This document shows positions 1 through 9,783 of a stretch of DNA of 64,000 nt, in pieces. Numbering within the stretch: the first letter of the stretch is position 1; every line of letters begins with the position of its first letter. The translations under genes were made by a program, and so were the position numbers. The notes under the pieces are model-generated. The model saw nothing but the letters and a program-made list of their open reading frames with translations, searched no databases and was not told the DNA's origin. Source of the DNA: an uncultured Actinomycetes bacterium (GTDB taxonomy: Bacteria > Actinomycetota > Acidimicrobiia > IMCC26256 > PALSA-555); NCBI GenBank assembly GCA_937927875.1, contig CALEYV010000037.1:1-64000 (forward strand). Reading direction: 5' to 3'.

Positions 1-1411
1 CCTTCACGGTGGTCGTCTCGATCCCCCGGCCCTGGAGCCCGCCGATGCGGCGGCTCAGCACCCCCATCGTCACGACCGCCCCCACCGCGTAGGCGCCGGA
101 GAAGGCGTAGCCGAGGCCGGGGATGCCGAGCGAGCCCCAGAGCGCGAGCGCGAGCCCGATGTTCACCGCGTTCTCGAGGCAGTTCAGGAGGAACGGGGTG
201 CGGGTGTCGTGCAGGGAGTAGAAGGCCCGCAGCGCGAACAGGTACACGGAGAAGAAGGGGAGCCCGACCGCGAACGCGACCACGGTGTGGGCGACGAGCG
301 CGGAGTCGTGACCCGAGAACACGCCTCGCTGCAGGAGCGCGACGACGGCGGGCCGCGCCAGCGCCACCGAGATGGCGGCGGCGGGGATGACGATCGTGAG
401 CACCAGTCGCAGCGACCGCGCGAACCGGTGCCGCAGCGCGGGCAGGTCGGTGGACGCGGCGGCGAGCTCGGGACCGGCGGTGGTCATGATGGACACCGCC
501 AGCAGCCCGTGGGGGAGCTGGAACAGCGTGTAGGCGAGCAGGTACGCGGCCGGGCCGCCGGTACGCCCGTTGGCGAGGACCAGCACGACCCAGAGCGCGA
601 TCTGGTTCGCGATCACGTAGCCGACCGTCCAGCCGGACAGGCGCAGCACCGTCCGCACCGCCCGGTGGCGCCAGGAGGCGAGGAACCGGAGGTGCACGCC
701 GGCCCCCCGCAGCGCGGGCAGGAGCCCGACCGCCATGGCCGCCACGCCGGCGGTGGTGCCAAGCCCGAGATAGAGGGTGAGCCCGGTGTCGGTGAGGACA
801 CGGTGGACGCTGATCGGCCGCGCCGCCAGCTGCGGCAGGCCGAGGAACAGGCCGATGAGGACGAGGTTGTTCAGGATCGGCGCGAACGCGGCGGCCGCGA
901 ACCGGCGGCGCGCCTGCAGCACCGCGGTGGCGAGCGCGGTGAGCCCGTACAGCGCGATCTGCGGCATGAAGAGGCGGATGAGGTCGGTGGCGAGCTGGCG
1001 CTCCGGCCCCCGCTGCGCGCCCGCGACCTTGAGCGTGAGCAGGTCGGCGATCCACGGCGCGAGGAGCACGCCGATCGCGGCCGCCGCCACCAGCGCCAGC
1101 ATCGACACGGTCACGACCGCGCTCGTGGCCTCGTCGTCGTCCTCCTGGAGGTGGCGCACGAACTGCGGCACCAGGGTGGCGGTCAGCACGCCGCCGACGA
1201 GGAGCTCGTAGAGCATGTTCGGCGTCTCGTTCGCGAACGCGTACGTGCCGGACAGCGCGGTCAGCCCGATCGCGTACGCGGCCGCCGCCCGCCAGGCCAG
1301 CCCGGTGATCCGGGACGCGGCGGTCCCGACGCCCACCACGACGCTGGACCGGACCAGCCGGCCGGTGTCGTGCGGGCGCACGCCGCTGCCGCGGCGCCCG
1401 CGTCGGGTCAC
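1..1411 (-). CDS. murJ: MurJ/MviN lipid II flippase (partial, C-terminus beyond the window)
   Basis: Integral membrane flippase of the MOP superfamily that moves lipid-linked peptidoglycan precursor across the cytoplasmic membrane. About 470 N-terminal residues are present; the frame stays open to base 1, so the C-terminal end is missing. The N-terminus reads VVVGVGTAASRITGLAWR and then NETPNMLYELLVGGVLTATL, the conserved first-helices signature of MurJ. Many hydrophobic segments follow. The GTG start at 1411 overlaps the TGA of the upstream DUF6049 gene (GTGA), so translation is probably coupled. The order GNAT, DUF6049, MurJ, divergent from a CCA-transferase, matches the arrangement known around mycobacterial mviN. 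Long open shadows on the plus strand here are artefacts of GC-rich coding DNA. Confidence 0.93.
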   Translation of the reverse strand, partial: MTRRGRRGSGVRPHDTGRLVRSSVVVGVGTAASRITGLAWRAAAAYAIGLTALSGTYAFANETPNMLYELLVGGVLTATLVPQFVRHLQEDDDEATSAVVTVSMLALVAAAAIGVLLAPWIADLLTLKVAGAQRGPERQLATDLIRLFMPQIALYGLTALATAVLQARRRFAAAAFAPILNNLVLIGLFLGLPQLAARPISVHRVLTDTGLTLYLGLGTTAGVAAMAVGLLPALRGAGVHLRFLASWRHRAVRTVLRLSGWTVGYVIANQIALWVVLVLANGRTGGPAAYLLAYTLFQLPHGLLAVSIMTTAGPELAAASTDLPALRHRFARSLRLVLTIVIPAAAISVALARPAVVALLQRGVFSGHDSALVAHTVVAFAVGLPFFSVYLFALRAFYSLHDTRTPFLLNCLENAVNIGLALALWGSLGIPGLGYAFSGAYAVGAVVTMGVLSRRIGGLQGRGIETTTVK

Positions 1412-3420
1412 GGCGCGCTGCCGGCTCGGGCCCGGCGCCGGCGGCGGATGTCGAACGCCCACCAGGAGGCGAGGAACAGCGCGGCACCGATGGCCAGGGC
1501 GAGGCCGACGCTGCTGACGACCGTCGAGCGGACCTTGAACTTGCCCTCCGCGATCAGCAGCGTCCCGTCGGCCGACTTGACGCTCATCACGAGCGGAAAG
1601 GTGCCCGAGGTGCGCGACCGGACGTCGAAGCGGATCGTGGTGCTCCGGGGCGGGAGCGCGACGAGCCGCACGCCGCCGCCCGGGAAGTCGAGCCGGTGGC
1701 TGCTCAGACCGACCAGCACGCGGACCGGCTGCCCGGTGTCGTTGCGGAACGTGATCGGGACCGCGCCCGACCGGGCGGTCAGCGTGATCGTCCCGGGCGC
1801 CGGGACGCGGATCCGGGTCAGGAAGTCGTTGACGATGGCGCCGACCGCGGCCAGCTCGGTGCGCGCCTGCGCGGCGCCGTTGGGGGGCGGCCACGCCGAC
1901 GAGAGCGAGGAGAGCAGGAGGCGCGCGCCCCGGGCCAGGCGGGGGTCACCCGACGGCACGAGCGAACCGAAGGCGCTGAGCCGGGTCTGCGCGGCGCGGT
2001 AGGCGCGCTCGGTCACGGCGGGCGTCGGCGCCGCGTAGGGCTGCACCGAGCGGACGTCGCCGATGGTCGTGGGCGGGACGCCGCTGAACACGCCGCTCAC
2101 CGTGGTCGGCGTCAGCCACGGGTTGTTCGTCAGGCCCGACAGCACCGCGTCGAGCAGGGTGGGCGAGCCGTCGAACCCGTCCGGAGTGACCACGACCACG
2201 GCGCGCGTCGTCGCCGGGGCCTCGAGCGCGGTGAGGGCGAGCCCGGCGAGGAACCGCTGGGCCCGGAGCGCGGGCGCCGCCGTTCCGCTCAACGTGGCGG
2301 CGAGCGGCGCGTCGTTCGCCACCGCGGCCAGCGGGCCCGGCGTCAGCGACGCGGTCGGCTCGAGCCCGAACGGCGCCGCGGTGGTGAGCGGGCCCCGGCC
2401 GGCGGTGACCGCGTTGCGGTCGACGATCAGCCGGTCGACGCCACGCGTCCGCAGCCGGCTCACCGCGTCGGCGTCGACCGGGATCGCGGCCGCGGTGCGG
2501 GCGTCGACGTGGACCCCGTAGAAGCGGTCGGTCGACGCGCTGCCCTGGAGGAACTGGGCGTCGACCGCCGAGCCGAGGCCGGCGCGGAGCAGCGCCGGGA
2601 GGTCGACCGGCACATACGGCCCGGTCAGTGCCTCGTCCTGGCTGCTGACGACCGCGCCCCGCAGCGCCGCGGCGCCGATCGCGGCCCCGGCGTCGGTGTG
2701 GGCCAGCGCGCCCCAGGTGTCGAGCGTCTCGGGCGCGGCGTCGACGGTGACCGGCGTGGCGGGGTGGCGAGCCAAGACCGCGACCTGACGCCCGAGCGCG
2801 CCGTCGGGCTGGAGCGCCGCGGCCACCCGCGGGTTGATCGTGCCGTCGCGCTGCAGCGCGGGCCGGGTCGCCAGCGGCCACACCCACGCCACCCCGAGGC
2901 GCGTCGTGAGCGGCTGCGGCTGCCCGGACGGCGCCGCGTCGACCGCGACCAGGTAGGTCACGAACCGGGCCAGCCCCTGCTCGGCGGCGTCGCGGAGCAC
3001 GAACTCGATCGGGTACACGCCGCGGCCGGGCAGGCCGAGCCGGTTGGGGTCGAAGGCGGCGTTCGGCCCACTGACGTCGATCGCGACGTCGCGGCTGCCG
3101 TCGAGCTCGGTCGAGAGCAGGTCGACCGGGAGGGTCAGGGTCTTCAGCACCGAGCCGAGGTCCTCGTTGTCGTAGTTCGACCGGGTCGCGGTGGCGTCGT
3201 GCGCGATCACGCTCAGCTGCTCGCCCCGGCTCGGGGTCGCGATCGTCAGCCGGACGTGGAACGTGCCGCCGAGGGGCGTCCAGGGGTCCTGGGCCGCCAG
3301 CGCGAGCCGGCTCGGGAGGTCGGGCGGGACCGGCGGCGGCGACGGGGCGGCCCCGGCTCGCCCGGGCAGGCAGGCGAGGACGAGGGCGGCGGTGCTGACC
3401 GCGGCCGGCAGCCGCCTCAC
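1408..3420 (-). CDS. DUF6049 family secreted/membrane-anchored protein
   Basis: Protein of 670 residues with an N-terminal signal sequence (RRLP followed by AAVSTAALVLACLPG, likely cleavage near GRAGA), a long extracytoplasmic region rich in beta-type sequence, and one C-terminal transmembrane helix near residue 640 followed by an arginine-rich cytoplasmic tail (RRRRRARAG). This is the architecture of the DUF6049 family found immediately upstream of murJ in actinobacteria (Rv3909-like). The molecular function is unknown; linkage to the lipid II flippase suggests a cell-wall role. The GTG at 3420 overlaps the TGA of the GNAT gene (GTGA) and places the signal peptide at the very N-terminus; a more distal ATG at 3471 is open but would bury the signal sequence. 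Confidence 0.85.
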   Translation of the reverse strand: MRRLPAAVSTAALVLACLPGRAGAAPSPPPVPPDLPSRLALAAQDPWTPLGGTFHVRLTIATPSRGEQLSVIAHDATATRSNYDNEDLGSVLKTLTLPVDLLSTELDGSRDVAIDVSGPNAAFDPNRLGLPGRGVYPIEFVLRDAAEQGLARFVTYLVAVDAAPSGQPQPLTTRLGVAWVWPLATRPALQRDGTINPRVAAALQPDGALGRQVAVLARHPATPVTVDAAPETLDTWGALAHTDAGAAIGAAALRGAVVSSQDEALTGPYVPVDLPALLRAGLGSAVDAQFLQGSASTDRFYGVHVDARTAAAIPVDADAVSRLRTRGVDRLIVDRNAVTAGRGPLTTAAPFGLEPTASLTPGPLAAVANDAPLAATLSGTAAPALRAQRFLAGLALTALEAPATTRAVVVVTPDGFDGSPTLLDAVLSGLTNNPWLTPTTVSGVFSGVPPTTIGDVRSVQPYAAPTPAVTERAYRAAQTRLSAFGSLVPSGDPRLARGARLLLSSLSSAWPPPNGAAQARTELAAVGAIVNDFLTRIRVPAPGTITLTARSGAVPITFRNDTGQPVRVLVGLSSHRLDFPGGGVRLVALPPRSTTIRFDVRSRTSGTFPLVMSVKSADGTLLIAEGKFKVRSTVVSSVGLALAIGAALFLASWWAFDIRRRRRARAGSAP

Positions 3421-4133
3421 AATGCGGAGCCGAGCACGGACAGGCCCGACGGCAGCCGCCGGAACCCGCACGCCTCGTACAGCGCCAGCGCCTCGTCGTT
3501 GTCGGTCTGGGTGTTGACGAAGCAGCGCCGGCCTCCGCCGCGCCGGACCCAGCGCAGCGCGTCGACGACCAGCGCCCGGGCGTACCCGCGACCGCGCGCC
3601 TCGGGGTCGACGGCCAGCCGCTGGAGGTAGCCGCGCCGCCCGGCCCGGCCGGTCACCGCGTACGCGACCGGTGCCCGGTCGGCGGCCGCCGGCGCGATCC
3701 GGAACCGCACCGCCGGCGTCGCGCGGAGGGCCTCGCGCAATCCCGAGGCGCCGAACCGCCAGGCGGGCGGGAACGCGCGAGCGTCGAGGTCCACCACCGC
3801 GGCGCGGTCGCCGGGCCCGGCCCGCCGCAGCGGCACCGCGCGGTCACCGGTCGCGATTGGGTCGAGCCCGTGCTCGAGGAGTCGCAGCTCCTCCTGGGGA
3901 CGGAACCCGGCCTCGAGGAACGGCGACGCGGCGGCCTCGGTCAGGGGGCTCGTGACCGCGGCGTCGTAGCCGGCCGCCCGCGCCCGCGCCATGCACTCGC
4001 GCACCGTCGCGACCGAGAGCACGGCCTCGGTGCTGATCAGGACGTGCGCGACGTCGGGCCGGTCCCGCCACGGTCGGATCCGAGCCCAGCCGCCCGAGAT
4101 GCGCAGCGGCCGCTCCCCAGTGCGCGAGGCCAC
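3417..4133 (-). CDS. GNAT family N-acetyltransferase
   Basis: Acetyl-CoA-dependent N-acetyltransferase of 238 residues; substrate unknown. The C-terminal half holds the GNAT core: LQRLAVDPEARGRGYARALV (motif A, acetyl-CoA pyrophosphate loop R-G-R-G-Y-A) and then NTQTDNDEALALYEACGF (motif B). The N-terminal 110 residues look like a second, degenerate GNAT-like lobe (ECMARARAAGYDAAVTSPL, then FLEAGFRPQEEL), so the protein may be a tandem GNAT. The GTG start at 4133 is chosen because coding character ends there and the divergent deacetylase begins 88 bases away. First gene of the GNAT-DUF6049-murJ operon, overlapping the next start by GTGA. Confidence 0.82.
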   Translation of the reverse strand: MASRTGERPLRISGGWARIRPWRDRPDVAHVLISTEAVLSVATVRECMARARAAGYDAAVTSPLTEAAASPFLEAGFRPQEELRLLEHGLDPIATGDRAVPLRRAGPGDRAAVVDLDARAFPPAWRFGASGLREALRATPAVRFRIAPAAADRAPVAYAVTGRAGRRGYLQRLAVDPEARGRGYARALVVDALRWVRRGGGRRCFVNTQTDNDEALALYEACGFRRLPSGLSVLGSAL

Positions 4134-4220
4134 AGAGCGGCGAGCGTACCTGGCACTCCTCGATGGGCCCGAGCAGCGGTCGCCCGCGGCGCCGCGACCG
4201 AGCCGGGTTACCCTCCCGCG

Positions 4221-5234
4221 GTGCTGCTGGTCGCCGCCGACCCGGCGTTCGACGGCCACGACCCGGGTCCCGGCCACCCTGAGCGCGTCGCGCGGCTTCG
4301 CGCGGTGGCCGACGGCGTCACCGAATCGGGGCTCGCGGACGCGGTGGTGCCGCTCCCGCCCCGCGACGCGACGCGAGCCGAGCTCGAGCGGGTGCACGCC
4401 GACGCGCTCCCCGACCTCGTCGAGGCGCTGAGCGCGCGGGGCGGCGGCGCGGTCGACCCCGACACCGTCCTGTCGGGCGGGTCGTACGCGGCGGCCATCC
4501 GGGCCGCGGGGGCGGGGCTGGCCGCGGTCGACGCGCTCGACCGCGGCGACGGGACGGCGGCGTTCCTCGGGATCCGCCCGCCCGGCCACCACGCCACCGG
4601 AGCCCGGCCGATGGGGTTCTGCCTCTTCAACAACGTGGCGGTCACCGCCGCCGCGCTCCGGGACCGCGGCGCGCGCGTCTGCGTCGTCGACTACGACGCC
4701 CACCACGGCAACGGCACCCAGGACATCTTCTGGGACGACCCCGACGTGCTCTACGTGTCGCTCCACGAGTGGCCCCTCTATCCGGGGACGGGCCGACTCG
4801 ACGACGTCGGGGGCGGCGCGGGCGCGGGGGCCACGTGCAACCTGCCGCTGCCGGCCGGCGCGACCGGCGACGTCTACCAGCGCGCCTTCGACGAGGTCAT
4901 CGAGCCCCTGGTGGCGGGCTTCGGGCCCGAGTGGCTGCTCGTGTCGTGCGGCTTCGACGCCCACCGCGCCGACCCGCTGACCGGGCTCGCGCTGTCGGCG
5001 GGCGACTACGCCGCGCTAGCCGCGCGGGCCGCCCAGCTGGCGCCGAGCCCGGGGCGCACGATCGTGTTCCTCGAGGGCGGCTACGACCTCGATGCGGTGC
5101 GCGACTCGGTGGCGGCCACCCTGCCGGTCCTCGTCGGGGAGCCGCCGGAGCCGCGGGAGGCCCCGACGGCGGGCGGACCGGGCGGCGACGTGGTCGAGGC
5201 GGCCCGGGTTCGGTGGTCCGAGCCGGCGCGCTGA
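4221..5234 (+). CDS. Histone deacetylase superfamily (AcuC/HDAC-like) deacetylase
   Basis: Zinc-dependent amidohydrolase of 337 residues in the arginase/deacetylase fold; probable substrates are acetylated lysines (AcuC-like) or acetylated polyamines. Visible motifs are GPGHPERVARL (residues 16-26), IRPPGHHA with the catalytic His pair near 123-124, GFCLFNNVAV, VDYDAHHGNGT with zinc ligands D159 and H161, SCGFDAHRADP with the third ligand D251, and LEGGYDL with the transition-state Tyr near 288. All catalytic residues are intact. The GTG start at 4221 lies six bases after a TACCCT box (4209-4214), suggesting a leaderless transcript. The next gene starts 46 bases downstream. Confidence 0.9.
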   Translation: MLLVAADPAFDGHDPGPGHPERVARLRAVADGVTESGLADAVVPLPPRDATRAELERVHADALPDLVEALSARGGGAVDPDTVLSGGSYAAAIRAAGAGLAAVDALDRGDGTAAFLGIRPPGHHATGARPMGFCLFNNVAVTAAALRDRGARVCVVDYDAHHGNGTQDIFWDDPDVLYVSLHEWPLYPGTGRLDDVGGGAGAGATCNLPLPAGATGDVYQRAFDEVIEPLVAGFGPEWLLVSCGFDAHRADPLTGLALSAGDYAALAARAAQLAPSPGRTIVFLEGGYDLDAVRDSVAATLPVLVGEPPEPREAPTAGGPGGDVVEAARVRWSEPAR

Positions 5235-5280
5235 GGGGTCGCGGGTTCAGCCGGCGGGGCGGCGCGCCGATACCAGAGCC

Positions 5281-6381
5281 GTGCTCGACCTCGACCAGCT
5301 CCTCCGGGTCGCCGTCGAGCGGCGGGCGTCGGACCTCCACCTGAAGGTCGGGGCGCGACCGTGGCTGCGGATCGACGGCGCGCTCGTCGAGGCCCCCTTC
5401 GACACCCTCGAGCCGCAGGACACCGAGGACGCCGCGACCCGGCTCCTCTCCCCCGCCCGCGCCGAGCAGCTCGGCCGGACCGGTGACGCCGAGTTCGTCT
5501 ACGCCGTGCCCGGGCTCTGCCGCTTCCGCGTCAGCGCCTTCCGCCAGCGGGGTCGGGTCGGCCTCGTGATCCGCCGCGTCGTGCCCGGCGTGCCGGGCCT
5601 CGACGCGCTCGGCCTCCCGTCCGTCGTCGGCACGCTCGTCGACTCGCCGTCCGGGCTCGTGCTCGTCACCGGCCTCGCGGGGTCGGGGCGGACCTCGACC
5701 GTGGCGGCGATGGTCGACCACGTGAACGCCAACGAGCGCCGGCACATCGTGACGATCGAGGACCCGATCGAGGTGCTCCACGCCGACAAGGCGTCGATCG
5801 TCGACCAGCGGGAGGTGGGCGTAGACGTGACGAGCGTCCCCGCCGCGCTGGCCCGGGTGGTGCGCCAGGACCCGGATCTCATCGTGGTCGGGGAGCTCAC
5901 CGACCAGGAGGCCGCGCAGCTGGTCCTCGAGGCGGCCGACACCGGCCACCTCGTCCTCGCCGCGCTTGCGACCATCGGCGCCGCCGAGGCCGTCGACCGC
6001 CTCGTCGGCCTCTTCCCGAACGAGCGCCAGCCCGCCACGCGCGCCCTGGTGGCCCGGACCCTGCGGGGCGTGATCTGCCAGCGGCTGCTGCCCCGCGCCG
6101 GCGGCCGGGGCCAGGTCGCGGCCACCGAGGTGCTCGTCGTCAACAACGCGGTCACCGACGCCATCATCGAGGGGCGAGGCCCCGAGCGGCTCGAGACGCT
6201 CATGCGCGACGGCGAGTACTACGGCATGCAGTCCTTCGACCAGTCGATCGCCCAGCTCTACCGGCGGGGGCTGGTCGAGCGCACGGTCGCGCTCGACCAC
6301 GCGTCCGCCGGTCCACCGCTGCGGCTCGAGCTCGAGCGCATCGATCGCGAGCGCGACCAGCCGGTCCCGACCCCGGCCTGA
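5281..6381 (+). CDS. PilT/GspE-family secretion ATPase homologue with altered catalytic motifs
   Basis: Protein of 366 residues with the full PilT layout: N-terminal domain (RASDLHLKVGARPWLRIDG, residues 15-33), the Asp-box equivalent VTIEDPIEVLH (157-167), Walker B RQDPDLIVVGEL (E205), and the C-terminal AIRxG-like helical region. Two hallmark residues are changed: the Walker A is GLAGSGRTS, so the phosphate-binding lysine is Arg137, and the His-box LHT is LAT (Ala230). PilT normally drives retraction of type IV pili in the cytoplasm; with these changes ATP hydrolysis is doubtful and a regulatory or structural role is possible. No other pilus gene lies in the window. The GTG at 5281 begins the conserved N-terminus. 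Confidence 0.82.
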   Translation: MLDLDQLLRVAVERRASDLHLKVGARPWLRIDGALVEAPFDTLEPQDTEDAATRLLSPARAEQLGRTGDAEFVYAVPGLCRFRVSAFRQRGRVGLVIRRVVPGVPGLDALGLPSVVGTLVDSPSGLVLVTGLAGSGRTSTVAAMVDHVNANERRHIVTIEDPIEVLHADKASIVDQREVGVDVTSVPAALARVVRQDPDLIVVGELTDQEAAQLVLEAADTGHLVLAALATIGAAEAVDRLVGLFPNERQPATRALVARTLRGVICQRLLPRAGGRGQVAATEVLVVNNAVTDAIIEGRGPERLETLMRDGEYYGMQSFDQSIAQLYRRGLVERTVALDHASAGPPLRLELERIDRERDQPVPTPA

Positions 6382-6451
6382 CCGCGCGCCGGGGTCTCCC
6401 GACCGCCGGCGTCCGATTCGCACCCCCGCCGGCGGGCTCGACCCCGCGAGA

Positions 6452-7882
6452 ATGGACGTCGTCATGGACGTCCCGGCGCGCCTGCGCGCGTACTACGAGC
6501 CCGGCTCGCCGACCCGGGAGCTCGCCGATCGCCTCCGCGAGGCCGGCCACGAGTGCTACCTGGTCGGCGGCACGGTCCGCGACGCCTTCCTCGGCGTCGC
6601 GTCGCCCGACGTCGACATCGCGACCGACGCCCGTCCCGACGCGGTGCGGGCCGCGGTCGACGGCTGGGCCGACCACCTGTGGCTGCAGGGCTACCGGTTC
6701 GGCACGGTCGGCCTCGAGCGGGACGGGGCCCGGATCGAGGTGACCACCTTCCGGGGCGACGTGTACCGCCCCGAGAGCCGCAAGCCGGCGGTGTCGTACG
6801 CGAGCCGGATCGAGGAGGACCTGGCCCGCCGCGACTTCACGATCAACGCCATGGCCCTGCGGCTCCCGGACCCGGTGCTGGTCGATCCGCACGGCGGCGC
6901 CGCCGACCTGGCGGCCCGCCGGCTGCGCACGCCGGTCTCGCCCGAGGTGTCGTTCGAGGCCGACCCGCTGCGGATGCTGCGGGGGGCACGGTTCGTGGCC
7001 GGGTTCGGCCTCGAGCCGACGCCGGAGCTGGTGGCCGCGATGGGCAGCCTGCGCCACCGGCTCAAGATCGTGAGCCCGGAGCGTATCCGCGACGAACTGG
7101 TCCGCCTGCTCGGCGTGGCCGACCCGACGACGGGCCTGTGGCTGCTCGTCGACACCGGCCTCGCCGACGAGTTCCTCCCCGAGCTGAACGCCATGCGCCT
7201 CGAGCAGGACCCGGTGCACACGCACAAGGACGTCCTCGCCCACACCTTCGCGGTGGTCGCCAACACCGACGCCGAGCACCCGAAGGTGCGGCTGGCGGCG
7301 CTGTTCCACGACATCGGGAAGCCGAAGACCCGCTCCATCGGCCCCGGCGGCGTGAGCTTCCACCACCACGAGGTGGTAGGGGCCCGCATGACCGAGGAGC
7401 GGATGCGGGCCCTGCGGTTCAGCAACGAGCAGATCCACGACGTGGCGCAGCTCGTGTACCTCCACCTGCGGATCCACACCTACGCCATGGGGTGGAGCGA
7501 CCGGGCGGTGCGCCGCTACGTGCGCGACGCCGGGCCGCTGCTCGGCGAGCTCAACGAGCTCCAGCGGGCCGACTGCACGACCCGCAACCGCCGGAAGGCG
7601 GCCGCGCTGGCGCACCGGATGGACGAGCTCGAGGCGCGGATCGACGCCCTGCGCCAGCGTGAGGAGCTGGACGCGGTCAAGCCGCCGCTCGACGGCCGGC
7701 AGGTCATGGCCTACCTCGGCGTCGGCCCCGGCCCCACCATCGGGGCCGCGCTCGAGGCGCTCCTGGACGCGCGGCTGGACGAGGGTCCGATCGAGCCCGC
7801 CGACGCCTACGCCCGCCTCGACGCCTGGGCCCGGGCCCGGGGCATCGAGCCGGCCGGCTCGGCGCCCGAGCGCTCGGCCTGA
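6452..7882 (+). CDS. cca: CCA-adding tRNA nucleotidyltransferase with HD domain
   Basis: Enzyme of 476 residues that adds or repairs the 3' CCA of tRNAs. The polymerase-beta-type N-terminal domain shows LVGGTVRDAFLG, the metal-binding SPDVDIATDARP (DxD), and RRDFTINAMALR; then LVDPHGGAADL and FEADPLRMLRGARF of the neck. The C-terminal half has an HD phosphohydrolase domain (LFHDIGKPKTR, FHHHEVVGARM). This is the actinobacterial PcnA/CCA type. The ATG at 6452 or a second ATG at 6464 could be the start; both precede the conserved domain. It is divergent from the murJ operon with two genes between, as in mycobacteria where pcnA neighbours the DUF6049-murJ operon. Confidence 0.93.
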   Translation: MDVVMDVPARLRAYYEPGSPTRELADRLREAGHECYLVGGTVRDAFLGVASPDVDIATDARPDAVRAAVDGWADHLWLQGYRFGTVGLERDGARIEVTTFRGDVYRPESRKPAVSYASRIEEDLARRDFTINAMALRLPDPVLVDPHGGAADLAARRLRTPVSPEVSFEADPLRMLRGARFVAGFGLEPTPELVAAMGSLRHRLKIVSPERIRDELVRLLGVADPTTGLWLLVDTGLADEFLPELNAMRLEQDPVHTHKDVLAHTFAVVANTDAEHPKVRLAALFHDIGKPKTRSIGPGGVSFHHHEVVGARMTEERMRALRFSNEQIHDVAQLVYLHLRIHTYAMGWSDRAVRRYVRDAGPLLGELNELQRADCTTRNRRKAAALAHRMDELEARIDALRQREELDAVKPPLDGRQVMAYLGVGPGPTIGAALEALLDARLDEGPIEPADAYARLDAWARARGIEPAGSAPERSA

Positions 7883-8970
<1,088 letters not shown>

Positions 8971-8974
<4 letters not shown>

Positions 8975-9624
8975 GCGGAGGCTTCCTCCTTGACAGCGCG
9001 GGGCGCGGCGGCGGGGGGAGCCCCGCCGGTGGCCGCGCGCTCCGCGGCGATCAGCTCGTCGACCCACTCGAGGTCGCGCTGGGTGGACTTGGTGCGGTGC
9101 TCCACGAGGGAGCGGGTGTAGCGGTCGTCCCGGCCGCCCCGGGACTGCAGCTGGCGGGCCAGCCGCTCGGCGAGCGCGCCCCGGCGTCGCTCCAGCAGGG
9201 CGAGCCGCCGGTCGGGCTCCAGGTGGCGGCAGAAGGCGAGCTTCAGGGCGAACGCCTTCTCGTCGTCGCCGTGGGCGTCGTCGTCGAGGAGCAGCTCGGT
9301 GAACAGCGCCTCGCCGGCCGGGGTGATCTGGTACGCCTTCCGGGTCCGGCGGCCGCTGGCCGACAGGCGACCGGCCATCGTGCGCAGCCGGGCCGCCGCC
9401 AGGTCGCCGGTGATCGAGCCGGTCGGCATGCTCGGGGCCGGGGCCGGATCCGCCGCGGGGGCGATGGCGATCGCGCCCGCCCGCTCGAGGCGGCGCAGCG
9501 CCGGATAGAGCGACCCGTACGACACCCCCCACAGGAAGCCGAGGGTCTCGCCGAGGCGCTTCTTCAGCTCGTAGCCGTGCAGCGGCTGGTCTTTCAGCAG
9601 CCCCAGCACCGCAAGCTCCAGCAC
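8971..9624 (-). CDS. PadR family transcriptional regulator of the ino1 operon
   Basis: Repressor-type protein of 217 residues. The N-terminus reads [20 protein letters not shown], the PadR winged-helix signature, followed by [19 protein letters not shown] (recognition helix and wing). The C-terminal half (about 110-195) is the helical Vir_C-like dimerisation region, ending in an Ala/Pro-rich tail. The GTG start at 9624 is set by the family N-terminus and by a GAGGAG ribosome site seven bases upstream. First gene of a two-gene operon with ino1. A tandem palindrome overlapping its predicted transcription start makes autoregulation, and so control of inositol synthesis, likely. Confidence 0.92.
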
Positions 9625-9643
9625 GATCTCGCTCCTCAGCGAC

Positions 9644-9670
9644 AGCCGATATATCGGCTCGATATATCGA
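9644..9670 (-). promoter_or_regulatory. Tandem palindromic operator, probably bound by PadR
   Basis: Two copies of the ten-base palindrome CGATATATCG lie at 9647-9656 and 9660-9669, centred 13 bases apart. They extend to a perfect 16-base palindrome (9644-9659) and a perfect 12-base palindrome (9659-9670). AT-rich palindromes like this are rare in DNA of this composition. They lie between the -10 box and the padR start, over the expected transcription start, which suits repression. Assignment to the PadR protein is inferred from position. Confidence 0.8.
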
Positions 9671-9675
9671 TGGAC

Positions 9676-9704
9676 AGTATGCCGGGCTCGGGACCGGGAG
9701 TCAA
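9676..9704 (-). promoter_or_regulatory. Sigma70-type promoter of padR-ino1
   Basis: On the minus strand a TTGACT -35 box (9699-9704) and a CATACT -10 box (9676-9681) are separated by exactly 17 bases. Transcription would begin near 9669, inside the palindromic operator, giving a leader of about 45 bases to the padR GTG. Confidence 0.75.
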
Positions 9705-9783
9705 CGCGGGCTTCGAATCGGCCCTGGGGAAGGGCTGCGGTCTGGAAGGGCGGCGCCGACCGCCGTGCGTACACTCGGCGCCG

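Noticed and set aside
209..2002. Long plus-strand open frame over murJ and DUF6049
   Set aside because: Its translation is Arg/Gly/Glu-rich low-complexity sequence typical of a shadow frame in GC-rich DNA; the opposite strand encodes recognisable MurJ and DUF6049.
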